From Limanda limanda (taxonomy: Eukaryota > Chordata > Actinopteri > Pleuronectiformes > Pleuronectidae): a stretch of 64,000 nucleotides of DNA. Below, one piece after another: positions 1 to 10,295 of this stretch. Location: contig NW_026870461.1 in the NCBI RefSeq assembly GCF_963576545.1, positions 124,001-188,000 of the forward strand, in the 5' to 3' direction. The notes under the pieces were generated by a model, which was not told the origin of the DNA, searched no databases, and saw nothing but the letters and a program-made list of their open reading frames with translations. How positions within the stretch are numbered: position 1 is the first letter of the stretch; each line of letters begins with the position of its first letter. A program made the position numbers and the translations under genes.

Positions 1-130
1 GTTGCATCTGGACTAATTTGGGTCCTGCGGATCGATTGGTACCATCCCCGAGCTTGTACGACCTTCGGAAGAGGTCGACCGACGAAATTCCCCCAAATCT
101 GAGGAGATATTCTTGAATAACTTTTTTTGT
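1..130 (+). repeat. Truncated A monomer at window edge
   Basis: The window opens at the equivalent of A position 26 (GTTGCATCTGG) and the monomer runs to the T-tract and GT at 130. The truncation comes from the window cut, not biology; the array evidently continues to the left. Confidence 0.95.
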
Positions 131-225
131 GAAGGTCGGAGAGACTTGCAAGTAGGCTCTACCCCCACTAAATGGGGTAATGCGCATCGATCGGTACCAT
201 CTTTGAGCTTCTCCGACTTTCGGAA

Positions 226-240
226 GGGTTAGGGTTAGGG
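226..240 (+). repeat. Short telomeric tract, two TTAGGG units (three G-tracts)
   Basis: This is the first example of the two-repeat form: GGG followed by TTAGGG twice, flanked by TTCGGAA and ATGAAAGC. It has only three G-tracts, one fewer than a canonical intramolecular G-quadruplex needs. The form is common in the dimer domain (for example the run of units from 4073 to 5938) and rare in the trimer domain (for example near 19,740, 27,580, 42,770 and 62,760). Confidence 0.95.
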
Positions 241-1558
241 ATGAAAGCACATAGGAGAAAGAGATATTCTTGAATAACTTTTTTTTGAAGGTCGGAGAGA
301 CTTGGAAAGTGGTTGCATCCGGACTAATTTGGGTCCTGCGGATCGATTGGTACCATCCCCGAGCTTGTACGACCTTTGGAAGAGGTCGACCGACGAAATT
401 CCCCCAAATCTGAGGAGATATTCTTGAATAACTTTTTTTGTGAAGGTCGGAGAGACTTGCAAGTAGGCTCTACCCCCACTAAATGGGGTAATGCGCATCG
501 ATCAGTACCATCCTTGAGCTTCTCCGACTTTCGGAAGGGTTAGGGTTAGGGTTAGGGATGAAAGCACATAGGAGAAAGAGATATTCTTGAATAACCTTTT
601 TTGTGAAGGTCGGAGAGACTTGGAAAGTGGTTGCATCTTGACTAATTTGGGTCCTGCGGATCGATTGGTACCATCCCCGAGCTTGTACGACCTTCGGAAG
701 AGGTCGACCGACGAAATTCCCCCAAATCTGAGGAGATATTCTTGAATAACTTTTTTTGTGAAGGTCGGAGAGACTTGCAAGTAGGCTTTACCCCCACTAA
801 ATGGGGTAATGCGCATCGATCGGTACCATCTTTGAGCTTCTCCGACTTTCGGAAGGGTTAGGGTTAGGGTTAGGGATGAAAGCACATAGGAGAAAGAGAT
901 ATTCTTGAATAACTTTTTTTGTGAAGGTCGGAGAGACTTGGAAAGTGGTTGCATCTGGACTAATTTGGGTCCTGCGGATCGATTGGTACCATCCCCGAGC
1001 TTGTACGACCTTCGGAAGAGGTCGACCGACGAAATTCCCCCAAATCTGAGGAGATATTCTTGAATAACTTTTTTTGTGAAGGTCGGAGAGACTTGCAAGT
1101 AGGCTTTACCCCCACTAAATGGGGTAATGCGCATCGATCGGTACCATCTTTGAGCTTCTCCGACTTTCGGAAGGGTTAGGGTTAGGGTTAGGGATGAAAG
1201 CACATAGGAGAAAGAGATATTCTTGAATAACTTTTTTTGTGAAGGTCGGAGAGACTTGGAAAGTGGTTGCATCTGGACTAATTTGGGTCCTGCGGATCGA
1301 TTGGTACCATCCCCGAGCTTGTACGACCTTCGTAAGAGGTCGACCGACGAAATTCCCCCAAATCTGAGGAGATATTCTTGAATAACTTTTTTTGTGAAGG
1401 TCGGAGAGACTTGCAAGTAGGCTCTACCCCCACTAAATGGGGTAATGCGCATCGATCGGTACCATCCTTGAGCTTCTCCCACTTTTGGAAGGGTTAGGGT
1501 TAGGGTTAGGGATGAAAGCACATAGGAGAAAGAGATATTCTTGAATAACTTTTTTTGT

Positions 1559-1715
1559 GAAGGTCGGAGAGACTTGGAAAGTGGTTGCATCTGGACTAAT
1601 TTGGGTCCTGCGAAAATCGATTGGTACCATCCCCGAGCTTGTACGACCTTCGGAAGAGGTCGACCGACGAAATTCCCCCAAATCTGAGGAGATATTCTTG
1701 AATAACTTTTTTTGT
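1559..1715 (+). repeat. A monomer with a unique 2 bp insertion
   Basis: This A copy reads CTGCGAAAATCGATTGG where other copies read CTGCGGATCGATTGG, making it 157 bp instead of 155. I saw no other copy with this change. It moves the local minus-strand frame, which is why the long stop-free stretch seen in neighbouring dimers breaks here. It is useful as a private marker for read placement. Confidence 0.9.
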
Positions 1716-3760
1716 GAAGGTCGGAGAGACTTGCAAGTAGGCTCTACCCCCACTAAATGGGGTAATGCGCATCGATCAGTACCATCCTTGAGCTTCTCCG
1801 ACTTTCGGAAGGGTTAGGGTTAGGGATGAAAGCACATAGGAGAAAGAGATATTCTTGAATAACTTTTTTTTGAAGGTCGGAGAGACTTGGAAAGTGGTTG
1901 CATCTGGACTAATTTGGGTCCTGCGGATCGATTGGTACCATCCCCGAGCTTGTACGACCTTCGGAAGAGGTCGACCGACGAAATTCCCCCAAATCTGAGG
2001 AGATATTCTTGAATAACTTTTTTTGTGAAGGTCGGAGAGACTTGCAAGTAGGCTCTACCCCCACTAAATGGGGTAATGCGCATCGATCGGTACCATCCTT
2101 GAGCTTCTCCGACTTTCGGAAGGGTTAGGGTTAGGGATGAAAGCACATAGGAGAAAGAGATATTCTTGAATAACCTTTTTTGTGAAGGTCGGAGAGACTT
2201 GGAAAGTGGTTGCATCTTGACTAATTTGGGTCATGCGGATCGATTGGTACCATCCCCGAGCTTGTACGACCTTCGGAAGAGGTCGACCGACGAAATTCCC
2301 CCAAATCTGAGGAGATATTCTTGAATAACTTTTTTTGTGAAGGTCGGAGAGACTTGCAAGTAGGCTCTACCCCCACTAAATGGGGTAATGCGCATCGATC
2401 AGTACCATCCTTGAGCTTCTCCGACTTTCGGAAGGGTTAGGGTTAGGGTTAGGGATGAAAGCACATAGGAGAAAGAGATATTCTTGAATAACCTTTTTTG
2501 TGAAGGTCGGAGAGACTTGGAAAGTGGTTGCATCTTGACTAATTTGGGTCCTGCGGATCGATTGGTACCATCCCCGAGCTTGTACGACCTTCGGAAGAGG
2601 TCGACCGACGAAATTCCCCCAAATCTGAGGAGATATTCTTGAATAACTTTTTTTGTGAAGGTCGGAGAGACTTGCAAGTAGGCTTTACCCCCACTAAATG
2701 GGGTAATGCGCATCGATCGGTACCATCTTTGAGCTTCTCCGACTTTCGGAAGGGTTAGGGTTAGGGTTAGGGATGAAAGCACATAGGAGAAAGAGATATT
2801 CTTGAATAACTTTTTTTGTGAAGGTCGGAGAGACTTGGAAAGTGGTTGCATCTGGACTAATTTGGGTCCTGCGGATCGATTGGTACCATCCCCGAGCTTG
2901 TAAGACCTTTGTAAGAGGTCGACCGACGAAATTCCCCCAAATCTGAGGAGATATTCTTGAATAACTTTTTTTGTGAAGGTCGGAGAGACTTGCAAGTAGG
3001 CTCTACCCCCACTAAATGGGGTAATGCGCATCGATCGGTACCATCTTTGAGCTTCTCCCACTTTCGGAAGGGTTAGGGTTAGGGATGAAAGCACATAGGA
3101 GAAAGAGATATTCTTGAATAACTTTTTTTGTGAAGGTCGGAGAGACTTGGAAAGTGGTTGCATCTGGACTAATTTGGGTCCTGCGGATCGATTGGTACCA
3201 TCCCCGAGCTTGTACGACCTTCGGAAGAGGTCGACCGACGAAATTCCCCCAAATCTGAGGAGATATTCTTGAATAACTTTTTTTGTGAAGGTCGGAGAGA
3301 CTTGCAAGTAGGCTCTACCCCCACTAAATGGGGTAATGCGCATCGATCGGTACCATCTTTGAGCTTCTCCGACTTTCGGAAGGGTTAGGGTTAGGGATGA
3401 AAGCACATAGGAGAAAGAGATATTCTTGAATAACCTTTTTTGTGAAGGTCGGAGAGACTTGGAAAGTGGTTGCATCTTGACTAATTTGGGTCCTGCGGAT
3501 CGATTGGTACCATCCCCGAGCTTGTACAACCTTCGGAAGAGGTCGACCGACGAAATTCCCCCAAATCTGAGGAGATATTCTTGAATAACTTTTTTTGTGA
3601 AGGTCGGAGAGACTTGCAAGTAGGCTCTACCCCCACTAAATGGGGTAATGCGCATCGATCGGTACCATCTTTAAGCTTCTCCGACTTTCGGAAGGGTTAG
3701 GGTTAGGGTTAGGGATGAAAGCACATAGGAGAAAGAGATATTCTTGAATAACTTTTTTTT

Positions 3761-6256
3761 GAAGGTCGGAGAGACTTGGAAAGTGGTTGCATCTGGACTA
3801 ATTTGGGTCCTGCGGATCGATTGGTACCATCCCCGAGCTTGTACAACCTTCGGAAGAGGTCGACCGACGAAATTCCCCCAAATCTGAGGAGATATTCTTG
3901 AATAACTTTTTTTGTGAAGGTCGGAGAGACTTGCAAGTAGGCTCTACCCCCACTAAATGGGGTAATGCGCATCGATCGGTACCATCTTTGAGCTTCTCCG
4001 ACTTTCGGAAGGGTTAGGGTTAGGGATGAAAGCACATAGGAGAAAGAGATATTCTTGAATAACCTTTTTTGTGAAGGTCGGAGAGACTTGGAAAGTGGTT
4101 GCATCTTGACTAATTTGGGTAATGCGGATCGATTGGTACCATCCCCGAGCTTGTACGACCTTCGGAAGAGGTCGACCGACGAAATTCCCCCAAATCTGAG
4201 GAGATATTCTTGAATAACTTTTTTTGTGAAGGTCGGAGAGACTTGCAAGTAGGCTTTACCCCCACTAAATGGGGTAATGCGCATCGATCGGTACCATCTT
4301 TGAGTTTCTCCGACTTTCGGAAGGGTTAGGGTTAGGGATGAAAGCACATAGGAGAAAGAGATATTCTTGAATAACTTTTTTTTGAAGGTCGGAGAGACTT
4401 GGAAAGTGGTTGCATCTGGACTAATTTGGGTCCTGCGGATCGATTGGTACCATCCCCGAGCTTGTACGACCTTCGGAAGAGGTCGACCGACGAAATTCCC
4501 CCAAATCTGAGGAGATATTCTTGAATAACTTTTTTTGTGAAGGTCGGAGAGACTTGCAAGTAGGCTCTACCCCCACTAAATGGGGTAATGCGCATCGATC
4601 GGTACCATCCTTGAGCTTCTCCGACTTTCGGAAGGGTTAGGGTTAGGGATGAAAGCACATAGGAGAAAGAGATATTCTTGAATAACTTTTTTTTGAAGGT
4701 CGGAGAGACTTGGAAAGTGGTTGCATCCGGACTAATTTGGGTCCTGCGGATCGATTGGTACCATCCCCGAGCTTGTACGACCTTTGGAAGAGGTCGACCG
4801 ACGAAATTCCCCCAAATCTGAGGAGATATTCTTGAATAACTTTTTTTGTGAAGGTCGGAGAGACTTGCAAGTAGGCTTTACCCCCACTAAATGGGGTAAT
4901 GCGCATCGATCGGTACCATCTTTGAGTTTCTCCGACTTTCGGAAGGGTTAGGGTTAGGGATGAAAGCACATAGGAGAAAGAGATATTCTTGAATAACTCT
5001 TTTTTGAAGGTCGGAGAGACTTGGAAAGTGGTTGCATCTGGACTAATTTGGGTCCTGCGGATCGATTGGTACCATCCCCGAGCTTGTACGACCTTCGGAA
5101 GAGGTCGACCGACGAAATTCCCCCAAATCTGAGGAGATATTCTTGAATAACTTTTTTTGTGAAGGTCGGAGAGACTTGCAAGTAGGCTTTACCCCCACTA
5201 AATGGGGTAATGCGCATCGATCGGTACCATCTTTGAGTTTCTCCGACTTTCGGAAGGGTTAGGGTTAGGGATGAAAGCACATAGGAGAAAGAGATATTCT
5301 TGAATAACTCTTTTTTGAAGGTCGGAGAGACTTGGAAAGTGGTTGCATCTGGACTAATTTGGGTCCTGCGGATCGATTGGTACCATCCCCGAGCTTGTAC
5401 GACCTTCGGAAGAGGTCGACCGACGAAATTCCCCCAAATCTGAGGAGATATTCTTGAATAACTTTTTTTGTGAAGGTCGGAGAGACTTGCAAGTAGGCTT
5501 TACCCCCACTAAATGGGGTAATGCGCATCGATCGGTACCATCTTTGAGTTTCTCCGACTTTCGGAAGGGTTAGGGTTAGGGATGAAAGCACATAGGAGAA
5601 AGAGATATTCTTGAATAACTTTTTTTTGAAGGTCGGAGAGACTTGGAAAGTGGTTGCATCTGGACTAATTTGGGTCCTGCGGATCGATTGGTACCATCCC
5701 CGAGCTTGTACGACCTTCGGAAGAGGTCGACCGACGAAATTCCCCCAAATCTGAGGAGATATTCTTGAATAACTTTTTTTGTGAAGGTCGGAGAGACTTG
5801 CAAGTAGGCTCTACCCCCACTAAATGGGGTAATGCGCATCGATCGGTACCATCCTTGAGCTTCTCCGACTTTCGGAAGGGTTAGGGTTAGGGATGAAAGC
5901 ACATAGGAGAAAGAGATATTCTTGAATAACTTTTTTTTGAAGGTCGGAGAGACTTGGAAAGTGGTTGCATCCGGACTAATTTGGGTCCTGCGGATCGATT
6001 GGTACCATCCCCGAGCTTGTACGACCTTTGGAAGAGGTCGACCGACGAAATTCCCCCAAATCTGAGGAGATATTCTTGAATAACTTTTTTTGTGAAGGTC
6101 GGAGAGACTTGCAAGTAGGCTCTACCCCCACTAAATGGGGTAATGCGCATCGATCGGTACCATCTCTGAGCTTCTCCGACTTTCGGAAGGGTTAGGGTTA
6201 GGGTTAGGGATGAAAGCACATAGGAGAAAGAGATATTCTTGAATAACCTTTTTTGT
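3761..6256 (+). repeat. Block R1: duplicated segment of the dimer domain, copy 1
   Basis: Eight consecutive AB units that recur at 7840-10,024. The marker GGGTAATGCGG in the A at 4073 reappears at exactly +4079 in the A at 8152, and the order of TTGAGTTTC, TTGAGCTTC, CATCCGG and CTTTGG variants is kept. Copy 1 is longer by 311 bp, one AB unit: from about 5576 onward the offset to copy 2 drops from 4079 to 3768. The pattern fits a kilobase-scale duplication followed by gain or loss of one dimer. Confidence 0.88.
4073..5938 (+). repeat. Homogeneous run of six 311 bp AB units
   Basis: Six consecutive units of exactly 311 bp (A 155, B 156). Every B has two TTAGGG repeats and ends in a pyrimidine-rich T-tract running straight into GAAGG, without the usual GT. 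The units at 5006 and 5317 are preceded or followed by B copies sharing an internal C in the T-tract (AACTCTTTTTTG), so single-unit tandem duplication has happened inside the run. Confidence 0.9.
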
Positions 6257-7839
6257 GAAGGTCGGAGAGACTTGGAAAGTGGTTGCATCTTGACTAATTT
6301 GGGTCCTGCGGATCGATTGGTACCATCCCCGAGCTTGTACGACCTTCGGAAGAGGTCGACCGACGAAATTCCCCCAAATCTGAGGAGATATTCTTGAATA
6401 ACTTTTTTTGTGAAGGTCGGAGAGACTTGCAAGTAGGCTTTACCCCCACTAAATGGGGTAATGCGCATCGATCGGTACCATCTTTGAGCTTCTCCGACTT
6501 TCGGAAGGGTTAGGGTTAGGGTTAGGGATGAAAGCACATAGGAGAAAGAGATATTCTTGAATAACTTTTTTTGTGAAGGTCGGAGAGACTTGGAAAGTGG
6601 TTGCATCTGGACTAATTTGGGTCCTGCGGATCGATTGGTACCATCCCCGAGCTTGTACGACCTTCGTAAGAGGTCGACCGACGAAATTCCCCCAAATCTG
6701 AGGAGATATTCTTGAATAACTTTTTTTGTGAAGGTCGGAGAGACTTGCAAGTAGGCTCTACCCCCACTAAATGGGGTAATGCGCATCGATCGGTACCATC
6801 CTTGAGCTTCTCCCACTTTCGGAAGGGTTAGGGTTAGGGTTAGGGATGAAAGCACATAGGAGAAAGAGATATTCTTGAATAACCTTTTTTGTGAAGGTCG
6901 GAGAGACTTGGAAAGTGGTTGCATCTTGACTAATTTGGGTCCTGCGGATCGATTGGTACTATCCCCGAGCTTGTACGACCTTCGGAAGAGGTCGACCGAC
7001 GAAATTCCCCCAAATCTGAGGAGATATTCTTGAATAACTTTTTTTGTGAAGGTCGGAGAGACTTGCAAGTAGGCTTTACCCCCACTAAATGGGGTAATGC
7101 GCATCGATCGGTACCATCTTTGAGCTTCTCCGACTTTCGGAAGGGTTAGGGTTAGGGTTAGGGATGAAAGCACATAGGAGAAAGAGATATTCTTGAATAA
7201 CTTTTTTTGTGAAGGTCGGAGAGACTTGGAAAGTGGTTGCATCTGGACTAATTTGGGTCCTGCAGATCGATTGGTACCATCCCCGAGCTTGTACGACCTT
7301 TGTAAGAGGTCGACCGACGAAATTCCCCCAAATCTGAGGAGATATTCTTGAATAACTTTTTTTGTGAAGGTCGGAGAGACTTGCAAGTAGGCTCTACCCC
7401 CACTAAATGGGGTAATGCGCATCGATCGGTACCATCCTTGAGCTTCTCCCACTTTCGGAAGGGTTAGGGTTAGGGTTAGGGATGAAAGCACATAGGAGAA
7501 AGAGATATTCTTGAATAACTTTTTTTGTGAAGGTCGGAGAGACTTGGAAAGTGGTTGCATCTGGACTAATTTGGGTCCTGCGGATCGATTGGTACCATCC
7601 CCGAGCTTGTACGACCTTCGGAAGAGGTCGACCGACGAAATTCCCCCAAATCTGAGGAGATATTCTTGAATAACTTTTTTTGTGAAGGTCGGAGAGACTT
7701 GCAAGTAGGCTCTACCCCCACTAAATGGGGTAATGCACATCGATCGGTACCATCCTTGAGCTTCTCCGACTTTCGGAAGGGTTAGGGTTAGGGATGAAAG
7801 CACATAGGAGAAAGAGATATTCTTGAATAACTTTTTTTT

Positions 7840-10024
7840 GAAGGTCGGAGAGACTTGGAAAGTGGTTGCATCTGGACTAATTTGGGTCCTGCGGATCGAT
7901 TGGTACCATCCCCGAGCTTGTACGACCTTCGGAAGAGGTCGACCGACGAAATTCCCCCAAATCTGAGGAGATATTCTTGAATAACTTTTTTTGTGAAGGT
8001 CGGAGAGACTTGCAAGTAGGCTCTACCCCCACTAAATGGGGTAATGCGCATCGATCGGTACCATCTTTGAGCTTCTCCGACTTTCGGAAGGGTTAGGGTT
8101 AGGGATGAAAGCACATAGGAGAAAGAGATATTCTTGAATAACCTTTTTTGTGAAGGTCGGAGAGACTTGGAAAGTGGTTGCATCTTGACTAATTTGGGTA
8201 ATGCGGATCGATTGGTACCATCCCCGAGCTTGTACGACCTTCGGAAGAGGTCGACCGACGAAATTCCCCCAAATCTGAGGAGATATTCTTGAATAACTTT
8301 TTTTGTGAAGGTCGGAGAGACTTGCAAGTAGGCTTTACCCCCACTAAATGGGGTAATGCGCATCGATCGGTACCATCTTTGAGTTTCTCCGACTTTCGGA
8401 AGGGTTAGGGTTAGGGATGAAAGCACATAGGAGAAAGAGATATTCTTGAATAACTTTTTTTTGAAGGTCGGAGAGACTTGGAAAGTGGTTGCATCTGGAC
8501 TAATTTGGGTCCTGCGGATCGATTGGTACCATCCCCGAGCTTGTACGACCTTCGGAAGAGGTCGACCGACGAAATTCCCCCAAATCTGAGGAGATATTCT
8601 TGAATAACTTTTTTTGTGAAGGTCGGAGAGACTTGCAAGTAGGCTCTACCCCCACTAAATGGGGTAATGCGCATCGATCGGTACCATCCTTGAGCTTCTC
8701 CGACTTTCGGAAGGGTTAGGGTTAGGGATGAAAGCACATAGGAGAAAGAGATATTCTTGAATAACTTTTTTTTGAAGGTCGGAGAGACTTGGAAAGTGGT
8801 TGCATCCGGACTAATTTGGGTCCTGCGGATCGATTGGTACCATCCCCGAGCTTGTACGACCTTTGGAAGAGGTCGACCGACGAAATTCCCCCAAATCTGA
8901 GGAGATATTCTTGAATAACTTTTTTTGTGAAGGTCGGAGAGACTTGCAAGTAGGCTTTACCCCCACTAAATGGGGTAATGCGCATCGATCGGTACCATCT
9001 TTGAGTTTCTCCGACTTTCGGAAGGGTTAGGGTTAGGGATGAAAGCACATAGGAGAAAGAGATATTCTTGAATAACTTTTTTTTGAAGGTCGGAGAGACT
9101 TGGAAAGTGGTTGCATCTGGACTAATTTGGGTCCTGCGGATCGATTGGTACCATCCCCGAGCTTGTACGACCTTCGGAAGAGGTCGACCGACGAAATTCC
9201 CCCAAATCTGAGGAGATATTCTTGAATAACTTTTTTTGTGAAGGTCGGAGAGACTTGCAAGTAGGCTTTACCCCCACTAAATGGGGTAATGCGCATCGAT
9301 CGGTACCATCTTTGAGTTTCTCCGACTTTCGGAAGGGTTAGGGTTAGGGATGAAAGCACATAGGAGAAAGAGATATTCTTGAATAACTTTTTTTTGAAGG
9401 TCGGAGAGACTTGGAAAGTGGTTGCATCTGGACTAATTTGGGTCCTGCGGATCGATTGGTACCATCCCCGAGCTTGTACGACCTTCGGAAGAGGTCGACC
9501 GACGAAATTCCCCCAAATCTGAGGAGATATTCTTGAATAACTTTTTTTGTGAAGGTCGGAGAGACTTGCAAGTAGGCTCTACCCCCACTAAATGGGGTAA
9601 TGCGCATCGATCGGTACCATCCTTGAGCTTCTCCGACTTTCGGAAGGGTTAGGGTTAGGGATGAAAGCACATAGGAGAAAGAGATATTCTTGAATAACTT
9701 TTTTTTGAAGGTCGGAGAGACTTGGAAAGTGGTTGCATCCGGACTAATTTGGGTCCTGCGGATCGATTGGTACCATCCCCGAGCTTGTACGACCTTTGGA
9801 AGAGGTCGACCGACGAAATTCCCCCAAATCTGAGGAGATATTCTTGAATAACTTTTTTTGTGAAGGTCGGAGAGACTTGCAAGTAGGCTCTACCCCCACT
9901 AAATGGGGTAATGCGCATCGATCGGTACCATCCCTGAGCTTCTCCGACTTTCGGAAGGGTTAGGGTTAGGGTTAGGGATGAAAGCACATAGGAGAAAGAG
10001 ATATTCTTGAATAACTTTTTTTGT
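7840..10024 (+). repeat. Block R2: duplicated segment of the dimer domain, copy 2
   Basis: Second copy of the 3761-6256 segment with the same order of A and B variants, including the GGGTAATGCGG marker in the A at 8152. It contains seven AB units, one fewer than copy 1, and abuts the first ABB trimer at 10,025. Its last B (9862-10,024) returns to three telomeric repeats, as does the last B of copy 1 (6094-6256). Confidence 0.88.
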
Positions 10025-10179
10025 GAAGGTCGGAGAGACTTGGAAAGTGGTTGCATCTGGACTAATTTGGGTCCTGCGGATCGATTGGTACCATCCCCGA
10101 GCTTGTACGACCTTCGGAAGAGGTCGACCGACGAAATTCCCCCAAATCTGAGGAGATATTCTTGAATAACTTTTTTTGT
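10025..10179 (+). repeat. Reference A monomer (155 bp, no telomeric tract)
   Basis: Representative A. It starts GAAGGTCGGAGAGACTTGG and contains GTGGTTGCATCTGGACTAAT, ATCGATTGGTACC, a small inverted repeat CGACCT...AGGTCG and the A-rich/C-rich segment AAATTCCCCCAAATC. It ends GAGATATTCTTGAATAAC followed by seven T and GT. The part from ATCGAT to TTCGGAAG aligns with B. Where B has its telomeric tract, A has AGGTCGACCGACGAAATTCC instead. Variants such as CTGCAG, GGTTGACCG, AATCTAAGG and CCCGCGG mark subfamilies. Confidence 0.93.
10108..10126 (+). other. Hairpin-forming inverted repeat in A
   Basis: CGACCT and AGGTCG are perfect reverse complements separated by TCGGAAG, giving a 6 bp stem and 7 nt loop. 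An alternative fold pairs CTT with AAG across CGG. The element is in almost every A; the GGTTGACC variant found in the 24,914-44,268 blocks weakens it. The structure is seen as sequence symmetry only; formation in DNA or RNA is inference. Confidence 0.6.
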
Positions 10180-10180
10180 G

Positions 10181-10269
10181 AAGGTCGGAGAGACTTGCAA
10201 GTAGGCTCTACCCCCACTAAATGGGGTAGCGCGCATCGATCGGTACCATCCTTGAGCTTCTCCGACTTT
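10181..10269 (+). other. Long-range fold-back inside B (11 bp stem)
   Basis: AAGGTCGGAGA near the start of B is complementary to TCTCCGACTTT at 10,259-10,269, immediately before the telomeric tract. There are ten Watson-Crick pairs and one G.T pair. The enclosed region holds the CTACCCC...GGGGTAG hairpin, so an RNA from the plus strand could form a stem with an internal hairpin just upstream of the G-rich tract. A has a matching but shorter pair, AAGGTCG at 10,026-10,032 with CGACCTT at 10,108-10,114. Function is not established. Confidence 0.5.
10208..10229 (+). other. Hairpin CTACCCC...GGGGTAG in B
   Basis: A perfect 7 bp inverted repeat with an 8 nt loop (CACTAAAT). In the dimer domain the pair is often TTACCCC with GGGGTAA, also 7 bp, or CTACCCC with GGGGTAA, 6 bp. 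Some copies break it (TAGGGTAG, TGGAGTAG), and the B2 form GGGGTTG keeps only five pairs. The core four C and four G are strongly kept. Confidence 0.6.
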
Positions 10270-10274
10270 CGGAA

Positions 10275-10295
10275 GGGTTAGGGTTAGGGTTAGGG
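10275..10295 (+). repeat. Telomeric tract, three TTAGGG units (four G-tracts, G-quadruplex capable)
   Basis: Reference copy of the commonest form: GGG followed by TTAGGG three times, 21 nt. Four runs of three G with TTA loops are exactly the minimum for one intramolecular telomeric-type G-quadruplex. The tract lies at the same internal site in every B, flanked by TTCGGAA and ATGAAAGC, and always in the same orientation. It was therefore copied with the satellite and not inserted repeatedly. Confidence 0.95.

Larger units (their letters stand above)
1..10024 (+). repeat. Dimer domain: AB repeats of 311-318 bp
   Basis: This domain strictly alternates A and B. A monomers begin at 287, 605, 923, 1241, 1559, 1872, 2184, 2502, 2820, 3132, 3444, 3761, 4073, 4384, 4695, 5006, 5317, 5628, 5939, 6257, 6575, 6893, 7211, 7529, 7840, 8152, 8463, 8774, 9085, 9396 and 9707; a partial A opens the window. 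Unit length depends on B: three telomeric repeats give 163 bp, two give 157 bp, and two plus a junction of eight T without the GT give 156 bp. B here carries GGGGTAATGCGC, unlike the rest of the window. Sequence variants are more numerous than to the right (CTTGACT, CTTTGG, TTCGTAAG, TTGAGTTTC), which suggests an older or less recently homogenised part of the array. Confidence 0.95.

Noticed and set aside
1557..1817. Plus-strand open frame of 86 codons
   Set aside because: It lies wholly in A and B sequence and exists only because of the private 2 bp insertion near 1612; no coding signal.
5887..7803. Long minus-strand open reading frame (638 codons) and many 108-376 codon relatives as protein genes
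   Set aside because: They tile the satellite exactly, contain the translated telomeric tract, change frame only with repeat length, and show no recognisable domain or gene structure.
10111..10127. CENP-B box-like motif (TTCGGAAGA) in A
   Set aside because: Only the TTCGNNNNA part fits; the required CGGG part reads TCGA, so the match is too weak to call.
10025..10179. tRNA-like or pol III internal promoter in A or B
   Set aside because: I could not find a convincing B box (GGTTCGANTCC type) or a cloverleaf; only the terminal T-tract resembles pol III signals.
10161..10180. Transposon target-site duplications or polyA tails at monomer ends
   Set aside because: The T-tract lies at every monomer junction within continuous head-to-tail repeats; no flanking unique DNA or element body is present.
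10275..10295. True chromosome terminus or repeated insertion of telomeric DNA
   Set aside because: The tracts are at most four repeats long, at one fixed monomer position with constant flanks, so they were copied with the satellite and are not chromosome ends.
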